Positions 26,033 through 34,854 of a DNA stretch of 50,292 nucleotides are shown one piece after another; within the stretch, counting starts at the first letter, position 1, and each line of letters starts with the position of its first letter. This stretch comes from Mycobacterium sp. DL592. Lineage in GTDB: Bacteria > Actinomycetota > Actinomycetes > Mycobacteriales > Mycobacteriaceae. The notes beneath the pieces were generated by a model. That model saw nothing but the letters and a program-made list of their open reading frames with translations, made no database searches and was not told where the DNA came from. The stretch covers positions 183,540-233,831 of the forward strand of contig NZ_CP050192.1 in assembly GCF_011694515.1 (NCBI RefSeq), in the 5' to 3' direction. The position numbers and the translations under genes were made by a program.

Positions 26033-27339
26033 GCGTTCCACCACGGCCGCAGCGGCAGGCCCCCGTCGCCGCCGTTGTGGTCCAGCTTGACGGCCAGAAC
26101 CTGGTGCAGCTGAACCACATTGGTCTCGAAACCCAGCCGCGACCCGGCCATGTACAGGCCCCACACCTTGGCGGTGGGCAGCCCGACCTCGTCGACCGCA
26201 TCGTCCCAGTGCTCCACGAGGTTGCGGCACCAGTCCCGAAGGGTCAGCGCATAGTGCTGACGAAGGTTCTCTTCATGGATGACCTCGAGGCCGACGTTCT
26301 GCACCGCGGTGATGATGCGGCCCGAACCGGTGAGCTCCCCGTCGGGGAAGACGTAGCGGTCGATGAACCCACCAGCACTGGGACCGGTCCTGTTGTCGTG
26401 GCGGGTGATGCAGTGGTTCAGCAGCAACCCGCCGGTGCGCAGCTTGGACTTCAGGAAGCCGAAGTAGGACGGGTAGTTGGCCACCCCGATGTGTTCGGTG
26501 AGCCCGATCGAGGACACCGCGTCGAACCCGCTCTCCAGCACGTCGCGGTAGTCCATGTGGCGCACCTCGGCCAAGTCGGCCAGGCCCTCGTCGGCGATCG
26601 CCTTCTGCGCCCACGCCGCCTGCTCCCGCGAGAGCGTCACGCCGATGGCCTTCACCCCGTTGCGCGCGGCGTGGCGGACCATGCTGCCCCAGCCACAGCC
26701 CACGTCGAGCAGCCGGTCACCGGCCTTGAGGTTGAGCTTCTCGAACACCAGGCGGTACTTGTTGTCCTGCGCCTCTTCCAGCGTCGCCTCGGGGTTCGGG
26801 TAGCACGCGCAGGTGTAGGTCATCGACGGCCCCAGCACCCACTCGTAGAAGGCGTTGGACACGTCGTAGTGGTGGTGGATGGCCTCGGCGTCGCGTTTCT
26901 TGCTGTGCCGCAAGCCTTCTGCGATCCGTCGCCAGCGCGGCAACGCCTCCTGCGGGGGCGGTGCGATCGGTTTGAGGCGCTCGATCCCGAGGGACCGGAC
27001 GATGTCGACCAGCACGCGGGCCGGCGGGCGCTTGAAGTCCATCGACTGGCCGAGGGCCTTGAGCAACTCGTACGGGTCACCGGGGTGCACGCCCTGCACA
27101 CCCAGGTCGCCGGCGACATAGGCGCGGGCCAGGCCGAGATCGCCCGGTGCGGTGGCCAGGTACGTGGTGCCGCGCGGCGTCAGCAGTTCCAGGCCCAGCT
27201 GGGCGTCCTCGGGGCCGGCGCTACTGCCGTCGTATGCGCTGAACTTGAGCGGCAGTTCCCCACCGGCGGTGAAGGATTCGAGGATCTCGGCCAGGCTGAG
27301 CCGGCCTGGCGCTTCGGTCGGGTCGTTGAAGGTCGTCAT
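26029..27339 (-). CDS. tmsB: SAM methyltransferase for 10-methyl fatty acids (TmsB/Rv3720 type)
   Basis: Cyclopropane-synthase family methyltransferase of 436 residues. An N-terminal helical domain is followed by the SAM fold: LLDVGCGWGSMVRHAA (motif I) and IGVTLSREQ, with FxHYDVSN-like HHHYDVSNAFYEWVLG and the acyl-site SSIGLTEHIG. With the flavin reductase TmsA it makes 10-methylstearic (tuberculostearic) acid from oleoyl phospholipid: TmsB methylates the double bond to a methylene intermediate, TmsA reduces it. The start ATG overlaps the tmsA stop as ATGA, so the pair is translationally coupled. Assignment comes from similarity to the Rv3720/Rv3719 pair; some related proteins make cyclopropane rings. 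Confidence 0.85.
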   Translation of the reverse strand: MTTFNDPTEAPGRLSLAEILESFTAGGELPLKFSAYDGSSAGPEDAQLGLELLTPRGTTYLATAPGDLGLARAYVAGDLGVQGVHPGDPYELLKALGQSMDFKRPPARVLVDIVRSLGIERLKPIAPPPQEALPRWRRIAEGLRHSKKRDAEAIHHHYDVSNAFYEWVLGPSMTYTCACYPNPEATLEEAQDNKYRLVFEKLNLKAGDRLLDVGCGWGSMVRHAARNGVKAIGVTLSREQAAWAQKAIADEGLADLAEVRHMDYRDVLESGFDAVSSIGLTEHIGVANYPSYFGFLKSKLRTGGLLLNHCITRHDNRTGPSAGGFIDRYVFPDGELTGSGRIITAVQNVGLEVIHEENLRQHYALTLRDWCRNLVEHWDDAVDEVGLPTAKVWGLYMAGSRLGFETNVVQLHQVLAVKLDHNGGDGGLPLRPWWNA

Positions 27340-28745
27340 TGTCGTTGCACCGCCTTTGCGTACAGGTCCAGCAGCCGCGAATCGGGGTCGTAGATCTTCT
27401 TCACGGTCCTGTAGGTTTCTCCGCCGTAGAGCTCGTCAAACTCCTCCCGGCTGTAAAAAGAGTCTGAGTACAGCGACTTGTGCCCGTTCAGGTCACTGAT
27501 TTTTCGCTCGATGAGTCGATTGGTGTGGCCTCTGCTGATCCCCGGGTCGCTGCGCTCCTGCCCGCCGGGGCCGGGGCCGACCGGCACCGATGACCAGAAC
27601 CCGACATTGACATAGGTGTGGTGGGCGCGCAGTGGGTACAGCGGCCAGCCGCCCTGATCGCGCAGCCGCAACGGGCACAGCCAGATCGGTTCGATGGGGA
27701 CGTTGTCGAGGAACCAGGACACGAACTCCTCGACGCCCTCGATCGGTACCTCCACGTCCTGCACCACTCGTTCGCGAGGTGGCCGGCCGTGCCGCGCCTC
27801 GATCCGGTCGGCGATGTTGAACTTCTGGTCGTAGGCGATCAGCTTCCAGTAGACACTGCTGCGCCGGTGGCGCCGTGGCCACAGCCGGCGGATGGTCGGG
27901 TTCTGTGCGCCGAAAGCCCTTGAGCACCAGAACCAGTCGGTGTCCCAGCGCCACAGATAGTCGTGGATCGTCAACCGGTCGTCCTTGATCCCGGCGGCGT
28001 GCTGGATCGACCGGTAGTAGATGTCGGCGCCGGTGTAGTCGCTGACCGGGCCAGGGGTGGCGGTCTGGGTGCCTAGGCACAGATAGCTCTCGTCGGCGCT
28101 GAACACAACGCCGTCGAGGTAGTCCACCGGCTGCCCGTTGTATCCGCCGGTGTCGACGATGCGGTCCATCTCTGCGACAAGCTCGGCCAACGTGTTGAAC
28201 CGGATGTGCTGGAGGCTGACGAACGGTTTGACCGTCTCGAGCTCGATCCGCAGTCGAACGGAATAGCCCAGCGTCCCATAGGAATTCGGGAAAGCGCGGA
28301 ACAGGTCGGGGTGGTGTTCGGGAGTCGCGGTAAGCACCTCGCCCGAACCGGTGAGGATGTCCATCTCCAGCACCGACTCGTGCGGCAGGCCGTTGCGGAA
28401 CGAGGCCGACTCGATGCCCAGGCCCGTCACCGCACCACCGAGGGTGATGGTCTTGAGCTGGGGGACGACCAACGGGGTCAGCCCGTAGGGCAGTGTCGCC
28501 GCGACGAGATCCTCATAGGTGCACATACCGGCCACGTCGGCCGTCTTGGTGTCCGGGTCGACGCTGAGGACGCCGGTCAGCCCGGAGGTGTCCAGGCCCG
28601 GTGCGTCGCGTTTGGCGCGGGCCCGGAACAGGTTCGACGTCGGCTTAGCCAGCCGCACCGAGGCAGTGGCAGGGATAGCGCGGTAGCTGGCAAGGAGTCG
28701 GTCAACTCCCCGCCGGTAAGTGGTCAGTGCTGCGTCAACAGCCAC
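27336..28745 (-). CDS. tmsA: FAD-binding oxidoreductase for 10-methyl fatty acids (TmsA/Rv3719 type)
   Basis: A 469-residue GlcD/DHCR24-like flavoprotein that would reduce the 10-methylene intermediate to 10-methylstearate with NADPH. The FAD domain carries PQLKTITLGGAVTGLGIE, and TGLTGV-like and MCTYEDL segments upstream; the rest is the cap domain with conserved Trp/Tyr clusters. GTG start at 28745. Odd: near residues 390-405 it has GPGPGGQERSDPGISRGH, where a copy of a dispersed 18-bp repeat (at 27540-27557) is inserted in frame; the same sequence occurs twice in the nitroreductase gene. Upstream gene of the tmsA-tmsB pair. Confidence 0.85.
   Translation of the reverse strand: MAVDAALTTYRRGVDRLLASYRAIPATASVRLAKPTSNLFRARAKRDAPGLDTSGLTGVLSVDPDTKTADVAGMCTYEDLVAATLPYGLTPLVVPQLKTITLGGAVTGLGIESASFRNGLPHESVLEMDILTGSGEVLTATPEHHPDLFRAFPNSYGTLGYSVRLRIELETVKPFVSLQHIRFNTLAELVAEMDRIVDTGGYNGQPVDYLDGVVFSADESYLCLGTQTATPGPVSDYTGADIYYRSIQHAAGIKDDRLTIHDYLWRWDTDWFWCSRAFGAQNPTIRRLWPRRHRRSSVYWKLIAYDQKFNIADRIEARHGRPPRERVVQDVEVPIEGVEEFVSWFLDNVPIEPIWLCPLRLRDQGGWPLYPLRAHHTYVNVGFWSSVPVGPGPGGQERSDPGISRGHTNRLIERKISDLNGHKSLYSDSFYSREEFDELYGGETYRTVKKIYDPDSRLLDLYAKAVQRQ
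27538..27558. repeat. Dispersed repeat inside tmsA (copy C)
   Basis: Contains CCCCGGGTCGCTGCGCTC; the 21 bp here are identical to 44986-45006 in the nitroreductase gene. On the coding strand tmsA reads it as ERSDPGI, while the nitroreductase reads the same bases as AQRPGDI, so the two genes use different frames. Confidence 0.85.
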
Positions 28746-28835
28746 ACGACTACGCTAGTCGCCAGCCCCAGCCGATGCGACCGCACGGCTGTTCGGCACA
28801 CCGGTACATCACCGCCACACGAGGAGTTTTTCCTG

Positions 28836-29276
28836 ATGGGACAGGTCAGCGCGGACAGCACCATTCTGATCGACGCCGAACCCGCCACTGTGCTCGACGC
28901 GATCGCGGACTACCAGGGCGTGCGTCCGAAGATCCTCTCGCCGCAGTACAGCGATTACCAGGTTCTGCAGGGCGGCCAGGGGCAGGGCACCGTAGCCAAG
29001 TGGAAGTTGCAGGCCACCAAGTCGCGGGTGCGGGAGGTACAGGCCAATGTCGATGTCGCCGGCCACACCGTCATCGAGAAGGACGCCAACTCTTCGATGG
29101 TGACCAACTGGACCGTCGCCCCGGCCGGGCCGGGCTCCAGCGTCACGGTCAAGACCACCTGGACCGGGGCCGGCGGGGTCAAGGGCTTCTTCGAGAAGAC
29201 GTTCGCGCCGCTGGGCCTGCGCCGCATTCAGGGCGAGGTGCTGGCCAACCTGAAGAAGGCCGTCGAGAACCCCTAG
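28836..29276 (+). CDS. SRPBCC (START-like) protein, Rv3718c type
   Basis: A 146-residue single SRPBCC/polyketide-cyclase domain, a hydrophobic-cavity fold used to bind lipids or other small molecules. The ATG at 28836 has GAGGAG 9 bp upstream; the frame is open further 5' without homology. Motifs: an N-terminal strand STILIDAEPATVLDAIADY and the C-terminal helix GLRRIQGEVLANLKKAVE. No export signal. Divergent from tmsA by 90 bp, and conserved next to it in mycobacteria (from memory), which suggests but does not show a lipid-related role. Its TAG stop overlaps the amidase stop in CTAG. Confidence 0.82.
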   Translation: MGQVSADSTILIDAEPATVLDAIADYQGVRPKILSPQYSDYQVLQGGQGQGTVAKWKLQATKSRVREVQANVDVAGHTVIEKDANSSMVTNWTVAPAGPGSSVTVKTTWTGAGGVKGFFEKTFAPLGLRRIQGEVLANLKKAVENP

Positions 29277-30031
29277 CTGGTTCTGGGCGGCTGGGTGGCC
29301 AGGAACGCCGCGATGCCCTGGACGACGGCGGCCGCGTACTTCTCGCGGCCGTCAGCGCTTTCCATCAACGCCGAGTCCACCGGATTCTTCATGTTGCCGA
29401 GTTCGACGAGCACCGCCGGATACTGCGCCAGATTGAGCCCGGCGAGGTCAGCGCGGCCGTAGAGGCCGTCGGACCCGATGTAGGTGGCCGGCGGGATGCC
29501 CGAGGCGGCCAGGGTGTCGCGCATGACGCGGGCGAGCTGTACCGAAGGCCCGGCCTGAGCCTGATTCAGCGGTGGACTGGAGTAGTTGACGTGAAAGCCG
29601 CGGCCGGTGGCCGGGCCGCCGTCGGCGTGGATCGACACGATCGCGTTGGGGGCGAACGAGTTGGCCATCGCGGCGCGCTCGTCGACGCACGCCGCGACCT
29701 GGTCGTCATTGCCGCGCGACATCGCGGTGCGCACCCCGAGCTGGGTCAGGCCCTGCCGGATCAGCAGCACGGTGTCCCAGTTGAAGGTGTGCTCGGGGAA
29801 GCCATCGTCGGTGGCTGTCCCGCTGGTCTGACAATCCTTGGTGCCGCCGCGGCCGGTGGGAACCTGCTTGGTCATCGAGGCGTCGTTGGCGCCGTTGTGG
29901 CCCGGGTCGAGGAACACGATCATTCCGGCGATGTTCGCGGGCGCGGCCTGGGTGACCGGGGTCGCCAGCGGGTAGGCCGCGATCAGCAAGCTGGCGCAGA
30001 CTGCGGTGGCGACACGCCTGGGAACGGACAT
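29273..30031 (-). CDS. ami1: N-acetylmuramoyl-L-alanine amidase (Ami1/Rv3717 type)
   Basis: Zinc amidase that cuts the bond between MurNAc and the peptide stem during cell separation. About 252 residues: signal peptide to about 30, then Amidase_3 with zinc His in FLDPGHNG, Glu in the VELGNMKN region or the EHTF segment, and His in VSIHADGG. Like Rv3717 it has no cell-wall-binding or regulatory domain. I used the ATG at 30031; an in-frame GTG at 30046 is possible. Minus strand, divergent from ybaB. Confidence 0.92.
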   Translation of the reverse strand: MSVPRRVATAVCASLLIAAYPLATPVTQAAPANIAGMIVFLDPGHNGANDASMTKQVPTGRGGTKDCQTSGTATDDGFPEHTFNWDTVLLIRQGLTQLGVRTAMSRGNDDQVAACVDERAAMANSFAPNAIVSIHADGGPATGRGFHVNYSSPPLNQAQAGPSVQLARVMRDTLAASGIPPATYIGSDGLYGRADLAGLNLAQYPAVLVELGNMKNPVDSALMESADGREKYAAAVVQGIAAFLATQPPRTS

Positions 30032-30135
30032 AAGCACGCGCGTCACCGTAACTCTTCGGCGTCTAGGCTTGAAGTCGGTAAGCGCCGTAATCCCCAGGCG
30101 CAACCAAGTCGAGACCAATACGCAAGGAGACTGTC

Positions 30136-30552
30136 ATGCAGCCCGGAGAAGTGCCCGACCTCGAGGGCTTGCGTGAACGCGCCGAGCAGGTGCGCGATCA
30201 GCTGATGCCGGGCCTGCAGGCTGCGTTGGCCCAGGCGCAGGAGTTGCAGCAGAAGCTGATGGAAGCCCAGGAGAAGCTGGCCGCCGCGGAGGTGCACGGG
30301 CAGGCCGGTGGCGGGCTGGTGCAGGTGACCATGAAGGGCAGCGGGCAGGTGGTCGGGGTTCGCATCGATCCCAAGGTCGTCGACCCCAATGACGTCGAGA
30401 CGCTTCAGGACCTGGTGGTCGGTGCCATCGCCGACGCGTCGCGGCAGTTCACGATCCTGGCGCAGACCCACCTGGGGCCGCTGGCGAACCAGACTCCGCC
30501 CGGTCTTCCGGGCGTCGGCGGGCTCGGCACACCCGGGCTTCCGCAGGTCTGA
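30136..30552 (+). CDS. ybaB: YbaB/EbfC nucleoid-associated protein
   Basis: A 138-residue small DNA-binding protein of the YbaB family, here with a Gly/Pro-rich C-terminal extension ([18 protein letters not shown]). The core helix [20 protein letters not shown] and strand segment [16 protein letters not shown] are typical tweezer-dimer elements. ATG after AAGGAGA. It starts the ybaB-recR unit, 9 bp before recR. Its partner RecR acts in recombination repair. Confidence 0.93.
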   Translation: MQPGEVPDLEGLRERAEQVRDQLMPGLQAALAQAQELQQKLMEAQEKLAAAEVHGQAGGGLVQVTMKGSGQVVGVRIDPKVVDPNDVETLQDLVVGAIADASRQFTILAQTHLGPLANQTPPGLPGVGGLGTPGLPQV

Positions 30553-30561
30553 CGCTGCCTC

Positions 30562-31173
30562 ATGTTTGAAGGCCCCGTCCAGGATCTGATCGACGAGCTC
30601 GGCAAGCTGCCGGGTATCGGGCCCAAGAGTGCCCAGCGGATCGCGTTTCACCTGCTGTCGGTGGAGCCGCCCGACATCGACCGGCTGACCGCGGTGCTGG
30701 CCCGGGTTCGCGACGGTGTGCAGTTCTGCGAGGTGTGCGGCAACGTCTCCGACGCCGAGCGCTGCCGGATCTGCAGCGACGCCCGCCGCGACGGCACACA
30801 GGTGTGTGTGGTCGAGGAACCCAAGGACGTGCAGGCCGTCGAGCGCACGCGCGAATTCCGTGGGCGCTACCACGTGCTGGGCGGCGCGCTGGATCCGCTG
30901 TCGGGCGTGGGTCCGGATCAGCTGCGAATTCGTCAGCTGCTCAACAGGATTGGTGAACGAGTCGACGGCGTGGACATCACCGAGGTGATCATCGCCACCG
31001 ACCCAAACACCGAAGGTGAAGCCACCGCAACGTATTTGGTGCGCATCCTGCGCGACATCCCGGGGTTGACGGTCTCGCGGATCGCCTCGGGTCTGCCGAT
31101 GGGCGGTGACCTGGAGTTCGCCGACGAGCTGACCCTGGGCCGCGCCCTGTCCGGCCGCCGCCAGATGGTCTAG
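30562..31173 (+). CDS. recR: Recombination protein RecR
   Basis: A 203-residue repair protein that works with RecO and RecF to load RecA at gaps. Order of features: helix-hairpin-helix ([18 protein letters not shown], about 11-28), zinc finger [18 protein letters not shown] (about 56-73), Toprim domain [16 protein letters not shown] onward, and the C-terminal Walker-B-like [15 protein letters not shown]. Full length and intact. A perfect 21-bp hairpin begins 20 bp after its stop. Confidence 0.96.
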   Translation: MFEGPVQDLIDELGKLPGIGPKSAQRIAFHLLSVEPPDIDRLTAVLARVRDGVQFCEVCGNVSDAERCRICSDARRDGTQVCVVEEPKDVQAVERTREFRGRYHVLGGALDPLSGVGPDQLRIRQLLNRIGERVDGVDITEVIIATDPNTEGEATATYLVRILRDIPGLTVSRIASGLPMGGDLEFADELTLGRALSGRRQMV

Positions 31174-31193
31174 GTACGCCGCCTCTTCCGCGC

Positions 31194-31250
31194 CGAGATT
31201 GAACTCACGCAGAGGTCTACTCGCACTTCCTCTGCGTGAGTTCAATCTCG
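31194..31250. repeat. 57-bp palindromic repeat, left copy
   Basis: Perfect 21-bp arms: 31194-31214 (CGAGATTGAACTCACGCAGAG) pair with 31230-31250 around a 15-nt loop. The copy at 31722-31778 has the same length and nearly the same sequence in the same orientation. It also lies where a terminator for recR would be expected. Confidence 0.9.
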
Positions 31251-31255
31251 CGGAG

Positions 31256-31767
31256 ATGTCAGTGGGTGTTCTCATGCTGGTCGGCATGAATCAGGTGTTC
31301 ATCGGGACTGAGGCGATCGCCAGCGGCAAGCTCACGCGGTACGAGCTGCAAAGGTTCCACACCAGACTTCTGCCCGACGTCTACCTGCCGCGCGGCCTGG
31401 TGCCGACGCTGCGGGGCCGCACTGTCGCGGCGTGGCTGTGGTCCAAGCGGCGGGCGGTGATCGCCGGTGGCAAGCACCTCCCGAGGTCGAACGCGGTTGC
31501 CGCTGCGGCTGCACTTCATGGTGGTGGGAGGAGTTCATGGTTGCGGCGGAATACGACGGTGACCAGCACCGGACCGACCGAGGCCGCTACGTCTGGGATC
31601 AGAGGCGGTCCCGTCTCGTTGCCGAACTGGGCTGGGAGGCAGTACGGGTGATCAACGAAGACAACCCGATCGACGTCGTCAGTCGCGTTCACGATGCGCT
31701 GATGTCGCGGGGTTGGCGCCCCGAGATTGACGTGACGCAGAGGTCCACTCGCAGATTGTCTGCGTGA
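31256..31767 (+). pseudogene. Decayed DUF559 endonuclease-like gene
   Basis: Remnant of a mycobacterial DUF559 (Vsr-like, PD-(D/E)XK-type) protein. One frame from 31256 gives the N-terminus: MNQVFIGTEAIASGKLTRYE, then LLPDVYLPRGLVPTLRGRTVA and AWLWSKRRAVIAGG, then jumps to KHLPRSNAV, which belongs in the middle of full-length relatives (near 290 residues). From about 31520 homology continues in another frame: EEFMVAAEYDGDQHRTDRGR and WEAVRVINEDNP, with EYDGDQH the catalytic-type motif. So there is an internal deletion and a frameshift. The 3' end runs into the right palindrome. It lies between recR and gatD, where M. tuberculosis has Rv3714c. Confidence 0.8.
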
Positions 31768-31781
31768 GTTCAATCTCGGGG
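31719..31781. repeat. 57-bp palindromic repeat, right copy
   Basis: 23-bp arms, 31719-31741 and 31759-31781, mismatched at a four-base block (CGTG against the expected ACTC), 17-nt loop. Apart from that block and the loop it matches the left copy base for base. It overlaps the end of the DUF559 remnant (stop at 31765-31767) and ends 8 bp from the gatD stop. Confidence 0.88.
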
Positions 31782-31789
31782 AAAGAGGT

Positions 31790-32503
31790 TCACATGCGGC
31801 GGGGGGCTGCTAGGCGTTCGCGACGCAAGTCGTCTACCTCGGGCAGCTGTAGCGGCTCCAGCGGGCCGACCACCCTGGACAGCAGCAGGTCGGCCAACTC
31901 CGGATTGCGGGCCAGGCAGGGCCCGTGCAGATACGTCGCCACCACGCTGCCCTGCACCGCGCCGTCGTACCCGTCCCCGTCGCGGTTGCCGGCACCCTTG
32001 ACGACCGCGGCCAGGGGGCGGGCATCCGGGCCTAAAACCGTTCCGCCGCGGTGGTTTTCGAAGCCGGTCAACGGCTGAAACAAGCCCTCGATCACCGGGT
32101 TGGACACCACCTCGCCGATCGTGCGCGCCGGCTGCGGCGACGTGGTCACATCCAGCAGGCCGACCCCCTCGACCCGTTCACCGGCCGAGGTCTCATACCA
32201 GTGACCCAGCACCTGGATAGCCGCGCAGATCGCCAGCACCGGCGCGCCGCGCGACACCGCCCGCTGCAAACCCTGATGTGTCAGAAGATGTTTGGTGGCC
32301 AACCGCTGCGCGTAGTCCTCGGCGCCGCCCAGGGTGTAGAGATCCAGCGAGTCGGGCACCGGATCGGCCAGCGTAATTTCGACGATCTCGGCGGCAATAC
32401 CGCGCAGTCGCAGCCGCTGTCGCAACACCACCGCGTTGCCGCCGTCGCCGTAGGTGCCCATCACATCGGGCAGCACCAGCCCGATCTGCACGACATCACT
32501 CAT
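31790..32503 (-). CDS. gatD: Lipid II isoglutaminyl synthase, glutaminase subunit GatD
   Basis: Class I glutamine amidotransferase of 237 residues that supplies ammonia to MurT for amidating D-Glu of lipid II to D-isoglutamine; labelled CobQ2 in older annotation. The nucleophile Cys sits in PVLAICAAIQVLG and the His in YLHGPCLARNPELA. I chose ATG 32503, which overlaps the murT stop as ATGA; the longer frame is not homologous. Downstream of murT in the same transcript. Confidence 0.93.
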   Translation of the reverse strand: MSDVVQIGLVLPDVMGTYGDGGNAVVLRQRLRLRGIAAEIVEITLADPVPDSLDLYTLGGAEDYAQRLATKHLLTHQGLQRAVSRGAPVLAICAAIQVLGHWYETSAGERVEGVGLLDVTTSPQPARTIGEVVSNPVIEGLFQPLTGFENHRGGTVLGPDARPLAAVVKGAGNRDGDGYDGAVQGSVVATYLHGPCLARNPELADLLLSRVVGPLEPLQLPEVDDLRRERLAAPRRM

Positions 32504-33774
32504 CGCATTCGCCCCAACGTCCGGGACAACTGCAAGAACGCCGTGTAGTTGGCCACCACCTCGACGTGCCCCTCCGGACACGACGTGATCGCGTCAATAG
32601 TGTTGTGCACCAAGGTGTGCGGCACCGAGGCATACCCCAGCCGCACCGCCAGATCGGTGCCGCGCTCACCGGCGGCCACCACCGGCACGGCTGATCCCGA
32701 TGCTCTTTGCGCGAGACGCTCATCGCCGAAGTGCTCGAAGTTGACGTCCCACAACCACGACAGGTCCTCCCCGTCGGGCACCTGACCGTTGACCGCGATC
32801 ACCACGCCCGCCGCGGTGGTGTCCACCATCGACAGCGCCTCCTGCCAGCCAGCCGGGTTCTTGGCCAACAGGATTCGCGCGGTGTGCTCACCGATCGGCA
32901 CGGTCTGGTACCGCCCGGCGACCTCATCGACCGTCGACACCGCGGCCACCGCGGCGGCCGGATCGGCGCCGAGCGCGACCGCGGCCGCGACCGCCTGCGT
33001 GGCATTGCCCCGATTGACCCGGCCGGGCAGCGACAGCCGCATCGGCAACTCGAGCCCGGAAGGCCCGTAGACGTTCACGTCGTCGAACCACCACTGCGGG
33101 CTCGGGCGTTTGAAATCCGTTCCGGTGGAATACCAGTGCGACCCGTCGCGCACGATCACCTCGCCGCTGCGCGGGCAGCTCACCGAGTCGTTGGCCCACC
33201 CGGCGCCCGCGGCCACCCACACGACGTTCGGGCAGTCGTAGGCCGCCGACGTCATCAGCACGTCGTCACAGTTGGCCACCACCAACGCATCGGGGTGACG
33301 GGCCAGCCCCGCACGCAGCGTGCGCTCGATGTGGTTGATCTCCCCGACGCGGTCCAACTGGTCGCGCGAGAGGTTCAGCAGCACGATCACCTCCGGATGC
33401 ACGGCATCGGAGACGTGCGGCACGTGCATCTCGTCGACTTCGAGTGCGGCCAGTGGCGATTCCGGTGCGCCCGCCAGCGCCGCGATCAACCCGGCGTCCA
33501 TGTTCGCGCCCTCGGCATTGGTCGCGACCGCACCCAGCGTGCCCAGCGCCGCGGCCGTCATCCGGGTGGTCGTCGACTTGCCGTTGGTACCGGTGATGAC
33601 GACAGAGCGCCGCCCCACCCCGAGCTGGTCGAGGATCGACTTGTCCAGCGTCATCGCGACCAGGCCGCCGATCATGGCGCCGGCCCCGCGGCCGGTGACC
33701 CTGGACGCCCAGCGCGCGGCGGCGCCGGCGGCGAGCGCGGTGCGCCCCCGGATCGTCATCGTCGGCCTGGGCAT
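32500..33774 (-). CDS. murT: Lipid II isoglutaminyl synthase subunit MurT
   Basis: Mur-ligase-family ATPase of 424 residues, partner of GatD in peptidoglycan precursor amidation at the membrane. Walker A-like VVITGTNGKSTTTRM, ALEVDEMHVPH, and the C-terminal DUF1727 domain. The central zinc-ribbon region is unusual: SCPRSGEVIVRDGSHWYSTG keeps one Cys where I expect paired CxxC motifs in Firmicute MurT. ATG 33774 chosen; 33759 is a second in-frame ATG. Divergent from the exonuclease gene, 88 bp between starts. Confidence 0.92.
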   Translation of the reverse strand: MPRPTMTIRGRTALAAGAAARWASRVTGRGAGAMIGGLVAMTLDKSILDQLGVGRRSVVITGTNGKSTTTRMTAAALGTLGAVATNAEGANMDAGLIAALAGAPESPLAALEVDEMHVPHVSDAVHPEVIVLLNLSRDQLDRVGEINHIERTLRAGLARHPDALVVANCDDVLMTSAAYDCPNVVWVAAGAGWANDSVSCPRSGEVIVRDGSHWYSTGTDFKRPSPQWWFDDVNVYGPSGLELPMRLSLPGRVNRGNATQAVAAAVALGADPAAAVAAVSTVDEVAGRYQTVPIGEHTARILLAKNPAGWQEALSMVDTTAAGVVIAVNGQVPDGEDLSWLWDVNFEHFGDERLAQRASGSAVPVVAAGERGTDLAVRLGYASVPHTLVHNTIDAITSCPEGHVEVVANYTAFLQLSRTLGRMR

Positions 33775-33862
33775 CGGACGCAGTTTATGCGGCGCAGAGG
33801 TGTGCGGCCCGACACGGTTCGATGTACCGGGCGCTGTCGGGGGTGCGTGCCATTCTGACTGT

Positions 33863-34849
33863 GTGAGCCACACCTGGGGCAGACCAGCCTCCGAGCCGGG
33901 GGACGGGTGGGTCGTCGTCGACGTCGAGACCACCGGCTTTCGCCCTGGTCATGCCAGGGTGATCAGCCTCGCCGCCCTCGCGCTGGACCCTGAGGGCAGG
34001 GTCGAACATTCGGTGGTCAGCCTGCTCAACCCCGGTGTCGACCCCGGCCCTACCCACATCCACGGCCTGACCGCGGACATGCTCGAGGACCAGCCCACCT
34101 TCGGCGATATCGCCGGCGACGTCGTCGACCTGCTGCACGGGCGCACCCTGGTGGCCCACAACGTGGCCTTCGACTACGCGTTCTTGACCACCGAGGCCGA
34201 GATGGCCGAGACCGTGCTGCCGATCGACACCGTCATGTGCACCGTCGAGCTGGCTCGCCGCCTCGACCTGGGCCTGGAGAACCTGCGGCTGGAGACCCTG
34301 GCCCGGCACTGGGATGTCGCCCAGACCCGCGCCCACGACGCGTTCGACGATGCGCTGGTGCTCTCCCGGGTGCTCACCCCGGCGCTGCAGCGTGCCCGCG
34401 ACAACGGTGTCTGGCTGCCGGTGCGTCCGGCCAATCGCAGGCGCTGGCCGAACGGCCGCATCACCCATGAGGAATTGCGCCCGCTGAAGATGCTGGCCTC
34501 GCGGATGCCGTGCCCGTACCTCAACCCCGGCCGCTACGACGGCCGACGGTTGGTGCAGGGCATGCGGGTGGCGTTGTCGGCCGAGGTCAACCGCACTCAC
34601 GAAGAACTCGTCGAGCGCATCCTGCATGCCGGCCTGGCCTACACCGACGCGGTCGACCCCGAGACGTCACTGGTGATCTGCAACGAGCCGCGGCCCGAGC
34701 AGGGCAAGGGCTACCAGGCGCGCGAGCTGGGCGTCCCGACCGTCTCCGACCGCCAGTTCATGGACTCGGTGGCATCGGTGGCCAACGGCACCGGAGTCGA
34801 CGAGTTCGAGGCCTCGGTCGACCAGGGCCAGCAGTTCGCCCTGTTCTGA
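33863..34849 (+). CDS. dnaQ: DnaQ-like 3'-5' exonuclease with BRCT domain (Rv3711c type)
   Basis: DEDDh exonuclease homologous to the polymerase III epsilon chain, 328 residues. ExoI WVVVDVETTG (D, E), ExoII with AHNVAFDYAFL (D), ExoIII HDAFDDALVLS (H, D) give the full set of catalytic residues. A C-terminal BRCT-like domain at about 230-310 (GRRLVQGMRVALSAEVNRT) follows. GTG 33863 chosen for its fit to the Rv3711c N-terminus; the open frame begins earlier at 33320 antisense to murT. In mycobacteria proofreading is mainly by the DnaE1 PHP domain, so a repair role is likely. Convergent with jetC, 5 bp between stops. Confidence 0.9.
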   Translation: MSHTWGRPASEPGDGWVVVDVETTGFRPGHARVISLAALALDPEGRVEHSVVSLLNPGVDPGPTHIHGLTADMLEDQPTFGDIAGDVVDLLHGRTLVAHNVAFDYAFLTTEAEMAETVLPIDTVMCTVELARRLDLGLENLRLETLARHWDVAQTRAHDAFDDALVLSRVLTPALQRARDNGVWLPVRPANRRRWPNGRITHEELRPLKMLASRMPCPYLNPGRYDGRRLVQGMRVALSAEVNRTHEELVERILHAGLAYTDAVDPETSLVICNEPRPEQGKGYQARELGVPTVSDRQFMDSVASVANGTGVDEFEASVDQGQQFALF

Positions 34850-34854
34850 GCCGG

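Noticed and set aside
30562..31173. RecR Toprim domain as a stand-in for JetD
   Set aside because: The zinc finger, helix-hairpin-helix and ybaB neighbour identify ordinary RecR, on the other strand and 4 kb away.
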